A model generated the notes under the pieces. The model searched no databases. It saw only the letters and a program-made list of their open reading frames with translations, and had not been told where the DNA came from. From NCBI GenBank assembly GCA_038496675.1, contig CM076659.1:8380488-8444487 (forward strand): a stretch of 64,000 nucleotides of DNA, written 5' to 3'. The position numbers were made by a program, and so were the translations under genes. Below, piece by piece: positions 24,301 to 36,600 of this stretch (its first letter is position 1; every line of letters starts with the position of its first letter). This stretch comes from Rachycentron canadum. Its lineage: Eukaryota > Chordata > Actinopteri > Carangiformes > Rachycentridae.

Positions 24301-27300
24301 TGCACTGCTCTTTCAGCTCGCTCACTCCCATCGGCATGTGCAGAGCTGAAGGCTGCTGGATAATCACTTTGGAGATGATGTTGCCAGGCAACGTGGAGTA
24401 GTTGAGGCCCTCAGGGGCCTTCTCATCCTCTTCATCGTTGAGGGAAATGCGGGACAGGGTGCCTGTTATGGTTGCGGCACGACAAGAGCCCATGTCTTTG
24501 TGGAGTGCTGAGGGGCAGAGCGATACAAGGATTAGTTGGAATTTCTCAGTAATGAAAGTAATGTCACAGTTTGTCTGAGATTATCCAGCATATGACCAAA
24601 AGAACAAGAGAATTCAAATCGAAATGAACCAATTCCCAAAGGATTTAGTGCTGCAGAGGGAAAATGGTAATGCCAGTGTGAATATGCACCATGTGCGACA
24701 TTACACCTCAATACAAAGGGACACCACAGCAGGTATCTCTAGAGGACATAACAGTAAATAAGGATGTAGGATTCATTTTCCCTTCTATTCAGTTTATAGC
24801 ACACTAATCCTAATTTAGCGATAACCTTGTAATGGGGCAAATATTCTAAGAGACAGCAGCTGTCTATTCAGAAATACCCTCTGGTTATAAGAACACTATG
24901 TCCTCGCACTGAGTGTTTTAATCTTTGCCTCATGAATCAGTAGGAATCACATTGTCTGCTCACAAAAGGCCTGTGAGGAGATTACAAATAAGATGTAACA
25001 CGCACCTCTTTGTATAAGTCTAATTCAATGCTCAGTGTGGACATGGGGAAAACACTGTGATCAGAGGAATTCCTCAGTATTAACACCAGACTCAAAGTTT
25101 GCACTTCTATTCTGCAGCGTGACGCAGCAGAATATTACCCCTGCTGCTGACAATAATCCCTTTTTGTAAACAACCAATTCAAACTCTGTTTAGACCCATA
25201 GAGTAATCTGTAAAGTGCACTTCTGTCTGACTGCAGCTCTTCTATGTCTGCTCTGAATCTGGTCATGATTTATAAATGACACCTGTCTGCTCGGCCTTTT
25301 GGAATCAGGGATTCCACTTTAGCTTTACAAGACTGCGTGGCATGAAGTAGTGTGGGTCAGGAGAGCCAGACAGCCCTTTTCGTCTCTTAACAAGCTGTGT
25401 TTCTGAGAGCTCTGAATAATGGTCAGCTTGGTTATTCCCTGCAGATCCATTTAGGATGTGCTCTTCATTGGTTCGGAAGGGATTGGAGGAAGACGGGGGC
25501 TTGTGAGAGTTGCCACGGCGTGCAGGATAACTTGCACAATCTCCTTGGAACATTTATTCAAGACCCTTTTATTGAATAATGCGCTTGTCTACCAGAAATG
25601 ACTGTGGTTCAAAAGCACAGAACAACTAGATGCAGGAATCAGGTAGAAATATTACCTCCCTGCAAGTACGAGCTGTGAATTAGAGGAAGTCAATCCTCCC
25701 AAAAAAAAAAAAAGAAACATAGCACCTACGCACTTATTCTATGGCTGCACCAACATGTTAATAAAAAACTTAATTAGAAAAGTGCAACTGCAGTTTTTCA
25801 TATTTATTGCAGTAAAGTTGACAAATGAAGTGAATATCCAACAGCTCTTTTTATGCTGTTTTGTTCTCAGATTAAAGTCAGTGTTTTGGTAACTGTGAAA
25901 AAACTCCTGTGGGGATTGTTGGCTGTTATGTAACCTGAGCTATTTTTTACTGTCTAACCTCTTTTGGGGTTGTTTTTACATGCAAGGCAAGGAGAGTCTT
26001 GTTAACAGGAGACCATCTGTTTACCTGATCGGCAGGCAATGTCCACATCTTTCTCAAAGTCCGTCTGTGGATGAAAGTCAAACGGTCAGTATTGCTGGAA
26101 ATAAAACCGTTTATATATAACATGTATATACAGAACCTGTGGCCTCTTCATCTGTAAAAGCCAGCCACAAAATTAGGATCAATAGTATTTTTTATTATTT
26201 CCCAATGCTGTAGAAAAATGCTAAGCAGTCATTTTTTCTCTGCTTCATCCTAACAATTTATCAATAAAACGTCCATGGGAAAAAAAAATGCAACTGCAGC
26301 AGCTGGGAAGCATTTTGTGCTCATTGCTAATGACTGTATTGAACCACGGGGCCCTGACACCATTCTGCTATTGTGAAGACTATTTCACTCAGAGGGGCAT
26401 TAGAATACTAATGGTAGATCATTGCCATGATGTGCCAGTGGCGTCATCGTGCTAGATGAAGAGACTGGTGTCCCATTTCAAAGGTCAGGCAGGGAGCAGT
26501 CCTCTATTACACTGCGAGAGGAAATGAGAGGGATGCATGGCAAACATGGACGCTAAGTTCAATCAAACAGAAATAAAGGATTGGGCTTAGGGCCTATGAA
26601 AACCAAAGGGAACTGATGCCATTTATCAGAGAGCCAAGTATCTACCCTGCATGTAATTGCAGCTTTGCAGAAGTGTTGCCTGGAAAATTAGAAACCTAAG
26701 GGAAACAATGGCTCATGTTTTAGAGGTCATATTAAACTAAATAAAAACGACATAACAGACAAAGAGCACAAGTTAAGTTAAGGCCTAAGATGCGCACATG
26801 TGTATTATAAATAACCAAGGAACATTAAGTCTGCTTAAATTACAGAGGATCTAAAGGTTAAAGATAACAGAGGGTAACTGTGCCTACCATTATCTGAGCA
26901 TGCCCATTAGGGAAGGTTCCTGTTGCATCACCAGTGATTGGGTCTTGGCAGTTTCTGAGCCGACATCTGAAAGCATCTTGGACCTAAGGACACGGGTGGG
27001 ATCAGTTTTTAAATCATAACCACAAAAGTGATATTTTTAAAAAGATGTGCCACTGAAAGTTCATTATTGTTTTTGCGACTGGCTCTTGACAATCTCAAAT
27101 GATGCAGTATTTCACAAAAACAGTTTTTATTTCATTTGTGATTTGAGCCACTCTGGCAATGTTTTAAATAAAAAAAAATGCTTGAGCAAGCAAAGATCAC
27201 AGGTGAAAGGAAGATGAATTAAAATGATCCCCTACCTCTCGCCGTAGGATACAGTGCACCATCACAATGACAAAACCCTGCAGTGAGTCAAAGACAGCGA

Positions 27301-30300
27301 AGAGGATCTGAAAGAGGATGGAGCGCTTGTCTGTCATGGCGAGCACTGCAGACATCCAGGTCAAAGCCAGCAGAGGTAAGACGACACAGGAACTCCACAG
27401 GGATGCCCTGCGAGAAGGGAGGAAGGATTGTGTAGAGGAAAAACAACAACAACATAAAACAAAAAAAACAAAACAAAAAACAGCATGTAACATTGTGTGT
27501 TTACAATAGCAGATATTCCTCTGCTGTAGATCTAATGTCCTCTGGATGGAACTGGAGCATCAGTCTACACAGCAGTGGATTGTGAGTTTGTCTAAATTGT
27601 CGAGGTGGACACTCTGCACATACAGAGGCTCCCCGTGGCATCATCTTATTGATTCAGAGACACTGACAGGCACTTACATTGCATTGCTAGCTGTAGTTGC
27701 TGATAAAGCAGTTGTTGATACAACACCACATTTGGCACACTTGAGAGTTAATCCTGTATGCGGCTCACTCATCTGTCTGTGGGACATAGAGACAACAGCA
27801 TGACAAACAACGTTAAAAGCCACTATCCCGACTTCAAATTCTCCACCGTCATATTAGCGACAGTGGGAGCAGCCAATGTGTGGGCGATTTAATGATTTTC
27901 ATCGTGGACTGATTCTGCCAAAGAAATACGAAGCCATGTCGCTCCCGAGAGAGATCTGACCTCTTTATGTTTATGCCTCTAGTTTCATTTCAACAGCAAG
28001 AAAAGGAGGTCTAAATTTCCATATATATAAAAATAATCAAAGCATATGTATATTTTTGCATGATGTTAAGAGTAAAAATGTTGAGAAGAAAAACGGAGGT
28101 ACTAACAAGGACGTGCTGTCATACCCTGCTCGATGCTTCAGCTTCTTGTCCAGTATGCCATCTCTGGACACTAGTTTATTAAACACCAAGATGCCAATCA
28201 CCATGTTGACCTGTCAATAGGAAGGGGAACAGGAATATTAACTTTTCAATAAATCATCGGCAACAAGATCATGTCAAAACTGACATGAAATACTCAGTCA
28301 TTGATGTCATTATCCCGCCGGCGTTCTTTTTCTCTCTTTTTTTCCCCCATCCCTCGATTTTCCATCTGCGCTGAGCTTTGACCTCTAGCTTCTATTGTTT
28401 GCTCATCTCTGTGACATTTCAGCCAATGGATGAGGCATGCCCTACACACCCAGCCCAGCACAACAGCCTCAAGAAAAGATCTGCCTGACAAGAAACACTT
28501 GTCTTCTCAAAGGCACCTTCTCCTATTATTAGCAGTGCCTACACTAATAGCAAACTGAGAGAGATTTACAGTAGCCGGGATGAAAATTCTTTAAATCACC
28601 AGGCTACAGTCTATTGAGATTAAGAGTTCATTAACTATTTATATGAATACATTTGGGTAAGTTTTTATTCGCATGCTTTGTTACTGTGAGACATTTGATT
28701 ATGATGTTACAGTATCAGTACAGTGATAACAGCAGTATGGTGTTCATTCACTTCACACTGCAGAGCGACATCTGCCTTTTTTTTTTTTTTTCCCAGAGAT
28801 TAGCTTGTGTTCCTCTGATGCTCAAACTAAGACATTTTGTCACTTAAAGAAAATTAATAAATAACTGAAATCACTTCATTTCAAAATCCCACCACAGAAC
28901 AGTGGTTTGACGATGGAAAACATTAGTCGGTACTCGATGTCCTCTCTCTCCCTCTGACACAGACTTATTCTTTGTGTAATTTTCTCTTTACAACCACGTA
29001 AATACAAGATGATTAAATTAGCCCAGTATATTAGATTTTGTACAAATCTGATGCTTAAATATTTTATAAGCTCACAGCTAAGCTTCCTTTGCTACAGCTT
29101 TGCACTGTGGCAAAGGAAAGGAATTACTTGAGCACATTGCCTGATGGGAGGTTCACGACTTTGATTTGACTTTGAGTGTGTCCCACCTGTTTTCATGGCA
29201 ATATTTTCTTGGTTTTAGCCCAATGAAATTGTACCACATTAATGGTTTGTGCACATATCTTGCTAATTTGAAAACAAGTTTTATATCTAAGGCAGGCAAA
29301 GTTTTGTGAATAAAGATGAACTTCTGTTTTTTTTTTTTAAAGACAGTTTAAACAGTTTTGACAGATTTTTAGTTTTTCTTTTCTGTTGGAAATCTTTCCC
29401 ATGCATTCTTAGCATATAAGAGTAAAAACTTAAACATCTGATGACTAAAACGTACCAGAACAACAGCAGCTGCAGGTCCAACAAAGGCATACAGGAGCCC
29501 GCCCTCCAAAGACAGCCAACAGCTACAGGGGAAAGCAGGAAAAAAAAATACACTTTACTCCCGCCAAGGCATCAACATCCAATTTAATGGCGCACACAAG
29601 CATGCGATTGTATTTCCCTTGATTGTCAGGGGAGATGTGCCATATGCTGTAACTCTATTTCCAAAGTTTCATGGGGTAATAAAATGCTAAAGAGATTTTA
29701 AGCAGTGTTTATACGTTTGGTATCCAGCAGGGATACAACTCAGGCGAAATTGGGGTCTTGCTGTGCTATTTTGAAATTTGATTAGGTTCATGGGACTTTG
29801 TTTATGGCACTATTTAGGATAAGTAAGCCACTGCAGACGCACTTAATCATGACTCTGAAGTGTTACCATGAACCCACAGTGCGTGCGCGCTGAATAATAT
29901 ATTCAGATTAATAAAGGGAAAAAAAAGAGAAAAACTTACTATAAGGGTGTCCCATAGCCCTTTGTTTTGGTGAATCCCATTGAAACAGCAACCACTAAAG
30001 CTGGCAATCCTTAAAAAGAGAAAACAATCAATAGTTATTTGAGCAGTTCTGGTGGCTTGTCAGAAATGAGAGCACAGACCTGTGTCAGAGAGAGTTGGCC
30101 TCTGTGCCCTCCAGTCATTAAACAAAGTGCAACTAGATTCACTCCATTAGAAGCTATAGCATGAGACTATACGATCATCGGAGAGTATATCATCAACCAT
30201 ATGCATTTCAGTAATTCTATCAACACACTGTACACTATTCCATTAAGAGGCAGGAAAGAACAGACTGTTCTGTGCTTTGACAAAATGGCAGCAGTGCATT

Positions 30301-30385
30301 GAGTCCAGAAAAGCACAGAGAAATTTCATCACAGTGCTGGAAGAAATTTTACCACCATCCACACCTTTTTTATGTGAAGGAATGC

Positions 30386-30418
<33 letters not shown>

Positions 30419-33400
30419 TGGCTCCTCATTATGGATTGGTGTAATGGATTCGGCCCTTACTACTGTGTGCTCAGAATATTAACGCTTTTTTCTCTCAGAG
30501 CTGCGCAGGCAGGTGCTATTGATGTAATCAGTTTCCTGGAGGCACGAGGCGAAGACCCTGTGGCCATCCAGTGCCTCTCTGCAGTGCTGAAGAGGTAAAG
30601 AGTGCCAAGTGTACACAAGCATTGTCATAAATCACCGCGCGGGCAACAGCCTGGTGGAAGACGCCACACTTCAAACAGGCTGAATTAAGACACAACAGGT
30701 ACCGTGTGCTGCATGTCACTTAAGAAATCAGTTTGGAAAACATTTCTGTCTTATCCTTGAATCCAGGTGCTAATCTGTTGAGGTATTTTATTTACAACTC
30801 ATTACATGTAAAAAAAATTCATATGATGCAATGCCTTTTTATTGTCACACAATAAGACACTGATCGCCTGATTGCTATTTATCGTTAAATTGCCTGTTGT
30901 GCTGTTGTGTTGAAATCTATGATTGTAGAACAGCCTTTGTCCATTTTTTTGCAGCAAGCAGTGCCACTGCAATGACTAAGAGAGCCTTGTTTGTTGCTAG
31001 GTAACAAGAAGAATGAGTGTGGGCTCTTTCATAATCAAATTGATTTTTTTTTTAAAGCAGAGATTTCTAGTAGTCTGTAAGAAGATGCTGTTCGATGAAG
31101 ATTCATACTGACATTTATCAAATGAAGAAAAAATTGAAATCTTTCAAACGATTTTACAGATATTTTGCCTGCCCGTGTTTATTGACAGATATGTGTATAC
31201 GCTGTCATTTGCTCCTGGATGTGTAATTGTCATCCTTTTATCTTTTGGTGATGTGACATTGGAGTGCAGGGATCACAATGTGGGAGGCAGTAGGAACTTA
31301 ATTATCGAAGACCCAGGCTGCTTCAAATCAGCTGCAGTTCAGATGATAAACACGTTCTATTGGCTGCACATTGCTACCTGTATTTCCTTTGTGATGGATG
31401 ACATTTGTACAGGCTGATGCAACTAAGTGAACATTATATTCAGCACAGCCTTTTAGAATATGTATAATAACACCAAGCTAAGCAAAGAGTATACAAATTC
31501 AATACATTTCATTCTCCAGAGCTCTTATTTCTGTGGGTATCAGATTCTACATATTCTGCTGCAGTGTAAATGCTCGTCTCACACCCTCTTTATCAGACGT
31601 AAGGTCATTGCAACCTGCTATGGGGGAACCACATCAGTCTGTCTCCCCGCACTGCTCAAGGCCGGTCCATTTACCCGGCCCTCAGAGAGCTTGACTGGAG
31701 CACAAAAGCATCACAACAAAGAGCCTGATAGGATGAAGATCTGGCTGCCCCACAGAGAGGATGAGAACAGCCGACCGAAAAGACAGTTACTTGGAAAGAC
31801 ACCTAAGCCAGAGACCTTGAGATAAAATGGCAGCTGCGAGGTATAATGGGAGATAATGGAGAGGTTTAGGGAAACATGCTGCTTACTTACCCCAACCCAG
31901 ACACAGAAAGCGCTTGCGGATGAGCCTAGTCCGAACCTTTCCTGTCACTGCCATGTAGGACTGCCAGGCTTCTGTGAGGACCCAGCAGAACGATGCCAGG
32001 AAGAAGAAGTGCAGAAAGGCTGTTGTCATGATGCAGACTCCCTATTAATAGAGAAAAAACAGGAGATATATTGATTGACTGTGGAATCACACAAGAGCTT
32101 CACATTTACAGTTTACTAACAAACCACAGCTACTATGAAACTGGAGGTGCAGCTGGGACATCGCTCTGCATAACAAAAAAAAAAATGCATCAGATTCCAC
32201 AGATTCCTGTAAACCATGGGGCTCCCTGCAGATGCACAATGATTATATTGATATTTTAAACTCTTCTTGCAGCACCGTCTAGACCGTCCACTGACGTGCC
32301 ACCCTGTGCAGTGAATGAAACAAAGCATCGGTTTGAAATGCAGCAGCAGAGGTGGCAACAGTAGTAAAGATCAGAGCCAGGCTGGCTGACACAGAGAGCC
32401 ACAGCGTAGCATTCCTCTGCACTAACCCTCATTAGTATGCTGGGGATCCCACCTGGAGGCATGTGAGCCAAGGTCAACTGTTTTACACCGAGCGGAGGCG
32501 AGCGAACCACAACACCACTCGAACGACACAGGACGCACACGCGTCGCAGGCAGCAGATTGGATTCAGGCTCGACAGTGTAGTGGCACTAGTCATTAGTTC
32601 GTCCATCTTTGTTACACAGAGAGACATCGCCAAATGGGATTGTTTAGATGAGGATTAGAAATAAAGAACTATCCTTCAAGAATTTTGTTGTTGCACGCTG
32701 ACATTTGTGAGTGTGAGAGCAGATTACACTTTTTTCTCAGTTCAGATTGTTTGCGGTGTGAAGCTGCGGTAATCTGAGTGACACTGCAGCAAGAGGGAAA
32801 TATTGAAGTGTATCATCTCGTCCCAGGGCATCCGCGGCATACTGTGAAATCTCCCGTACACTTTACATCCCCACTGAGAAAACCACACTAAATCCATCGA
32901 TCCCCTGTAGTTTTCATGGGGTTCATACAAAACAATAATCCTGCATTACCACACGCCCAGGAAGTGGCAAATTCTGTTTACTTACACCCACAAGGGCTAT
33001 AATTACTATGCTGTAAATGCGGATTTATGAAAATTCATGTCTGATGCATTCAGGTGCAGTATGCATATTATAATCTTATACTCTATGTTATATGAAAAAA
33101 TATTTCATGCTATTGTGGTGGCATAAAAGGTTATGGAAGAATAATATGAATCGGTTTTGGCAGATTCCAACTGTTCTGATACTTCGGCACTAAAAATTTC
33201 CAGCCTCTTAAAAGCCTGTATCTGCCAAAAATGTTTATGGCCTACTGTGACAGTCAGCGTTGACATTTTGCAGTTTGGAAATGAAGAAAACACCAGAAAA
33301 ATTGAACAAATTAGGGGTAATCTTTTTTTTATGCATATATATATATTTTTTTATTAAATCATAATCTTATAATTGCATTACTACAAAAATCTCATAGATA

Positions 33401-33588
33401 ACAGGAAAATGATTCAACTTTAGCTAAAAACTATTTGACTTTTGACACCTTTAGAGCTGCAAACGCTGCAAAGATTAAAGTATCAAAGCAACACATCAAA
33501 TCAAAGCGTGTGAAGTTCCCATGACACATTGCCACCTGTGCATGTGGTAATTACAGGTGTGTACAGCTGGTTTTGCAGAAATCACACA

Positions 33589-33657
<69 letters not shown>

Positions 33658-36600
33658 TGCAATAAATCATTGTTCAGTAAGATTTGAGTAAGCAATAGCA
33701 TTTATCATGGCTATGTACAGTACCTCCTATCTCCAAATGCTTGAGGAAAAGCATTGATTTTACCTCCAGATTTTTAAGTGAAGGAGGCAATATCATGTGA
33801 TACACTAGCTATACCCCCTGTAGACTCATATTCATGGCTAATTCTAGTGTGCTGTTGCTCATGTGGTGTACACGGTGCTGAAAATAGAGCCTGCCTTGTT
33901 TCTTGGAAACAGGTCACATGAAGCCGTTATGTTTCACGGTTCACTTGGGTGCCTATACCATCCGGTTTAATTAGTCCTCAAAAATAAAAAAAATAATGCT
34001 CGTTTGAAAAGAGAGAAAGGTGCATTATGATAGCAGTGGTTAGACGTAGGCAGTGATACAAAAATGAGGTTGAAACCTAGAGTTCACACTGCCCTTTAGA
34101 AAGGCAAATGCCGGGAGATGTTGAGCACACTGTGTCAGTATCCATGGAAACAGAGGAACCGAGGAAGGGACCACATTAAAGCTTTTCAGAGCTGATAGAC
34201 ATGGAGGTAAGATTAGGTGGGGGGTGTTATGGGATGTACTTCATGCCAGTTCTGTGATGGCAGTTTAAGGTCAGGACAGGAAATTTGACGAATTTCTCTC
34301 TGTGGCCCGACTAAACTCTGACTACAGGTCTGGGTCGAGCCTCAAAGCTCTTTCAGGTATGAAGAATTGAAAAGCTAGTTGCCATAAACTGTTGCACACT
34401 CTGCTTCATAAAACCACAACATGCTGCTGGAAAGAGAGAAGAAGCAGTGACATACAGCACTGTTGAAGTAACATACAGTGAAATTCAGTTATGCTGAAAA
34501 CACCCTCTTCATATTTGGATTTAACCAAAAATTACCTTGATTAAATTAAATTCCTTAGAAGCATTTTCATTATTTATTTTTGTCGTCGTTCATTATTTAG
34601 TTATTTACATTATTTACAGATTTATTAATTTGCTGAATAAGAATGTAGCAAACTTTCCTCTCAGTCAACAATGCAACTTTTAATAATTTTTTTTTAAAAC
34701 TATTATTGCAATAGGCACTTAAAGTGATTAGTTTACTGGAGATAAACAAATTTATTGCATTGTGTCTACAGTTCCGTGAAGAACTGAATTGAACCTTATA
34801 ACATTACTTTTATTTTCCCAACCGCTTTGACTCAGTGTGGGAGGAGGAGGCTGAGGCAACAAGTGCCCCAGTGCTTTATACAGTAGGTGCTTGGGTGGAG
34901 GACAATAAAACTTCAAACAGCAAAGTGGTGGTGGTGGCAAAGTGTTGTTGAACCACAGAGAAACACTTAACAAAATGCACCGACTTCACACACTGCAGTC
35001 AAAAAATGGCTACTTTTGCTTCCTGTCCTGTAGATGTACCTCACACCAACCTGAAGTGAGCGTGTATTTGTCAGACTTATACTACTTAGACTACTACTAA
35101 ACAACGCGTACATTTGTCTGCTGAACCTCACCAGAGGATTCTTGCTTTTGTGTTCATTATGGTTTCTATTCACAAATAATTTCGGTACAAAATTTTACCT
35201 TTAAATTTTGCTTCCTTAAACCCTTAAAGAACACTTTGTTTTTATTAAAACTCATCAAAAACCTCAGTCCTTGAAATGATCAGATCAGTTTGATTGAATA
35301 TTATCACTAGCTTTTAGTGTGTAAAAACATATAAAGAGGCTGAATTTACTAATGTCATGACAATCATCGAGTTCATTTAAATAAACCAGACAATTTTCTT
35401 GATAATTACACCGATAACAATATTTGACAACACGGCAGATTCGATACAGCAGCTGTGCCCATAAATGATGTGCAGTGTTTTAACTAAAGATGATTTTTAA
35501 TCTCCTAATGCATCATGAAATTTAGGTCAAAAATCAAAAGCAGATAAGGTCTACAAAGTTTTTTGTTTTAAGCAGACAAGTCACACTATTCAAGTAGCTT
35601 TAGTGTTTCAATAGTAACAGCGACTAAAGTGACATCTCCATTCAGATCTACAGAAAAGATGTCAGGAAATGGGGTGGGAAACTGTGGTTGTGACATTGGT
35701 CTATAGAAAAAGTGACACAGTCAAATGAGTCATACTTTTTTTCCAAGAGGATGAGTGCGTGTGTGATGCACACTAAGAGAATGAAGTAGGCCTGAATGTT
35801 TGACCCCTACAGTGAGGGGATCCGGTGGCTCTGTTAGGGGCCTTTTTGCTGGCATAGTTTGGGTCCCCTTCATTCAGAGGAGAGGGTCACTGCAAATCAA
35901 TACAAAGGTGTGGTCAACACCTATGGGAGATTTTGGACTGGTGTCAGAAAGCGCTTTTCACCAGCACCATTAAAACCCCAGATGAGGGAATATCTTTTGG
36001 AGGAATGGTGTTCATACTGCCAGTGGAGTTCAGAGACTTGGAGAATCAATGCGCTGAAGCAGTTCTGGCAGTATGTGGTGATCCAACACCTTACTAAGAC
36101 ACTTTATGTTGGTTTTTCCTTTAATTTGTCACCCGTCTATATTTCCTTTAGCAAAGCCAACAGTGTCTGCTTCTTTTTGTTTGTCTTCTTTCCATAAACC
36201 AAGATGAACAACGACAGAGGACAAAGGAAAAGCACAGGCAGGCAGGCAAAGGTGACTCACTGACTTCCTGCTCCCAGAGGACACCTCTACAGCAAAGAGA
36301 TGATTTCTATTAGACGATGAGCCACTCTGAATCCACAAACAGTGGAGCCAATTATATGCACTTCTTACAAGAGTTGGAGGAAAAACAAGTGAGGCAGTGT
36401 CAGGCAGCATGGCAATTAAACCCACACAGGGGCTATGTTTTCTCGTCTTGCTGGCCTACCACTCAAACACTGGGATCTACAGTATGTTTGATCAAACGGT
36501 GAAATATTTCTCAAATATTATCACCACAGGAAAGACACATTCAAGACAGATCAAAGAAATAATAGTAATAAGTTCATTGTCCTTGAATTCATATTTTGCA

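Larger units (their letters stand above)
21331..31890. other. introns between the distal adgrb3 exons
   Basis: Introns of 113 to 1881 bases separate the listed exons. The 21331-22662 intron holds an A-rich tract (21780-21810), a C run (about 22200-22210) and a C-rich stretch (about 22446-22490). The 22768-23648 intron carries the inverted-repeat element at 22919-23215. The 24508-26024 intron contains a minus-strand open frame (25305-25553). The 30010-31890 intron contains a 27-base T run (30386-30412) and an exon-like block (30499-30594). Confidence 0.6.

Noticed and set aside
32256..32633. 125-codon minus-strand frame upstream of the helix-3 exon
   Set aside because: Cysteine-rich by composition only; no homology recognised. 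The CpG-rich patch within it was kept as a separate finding.
33583..33655. CRISPR-like or satellite array
   Set aside because: It is a simple CA microsatellite with no spacers; the organism is a vertebrate.
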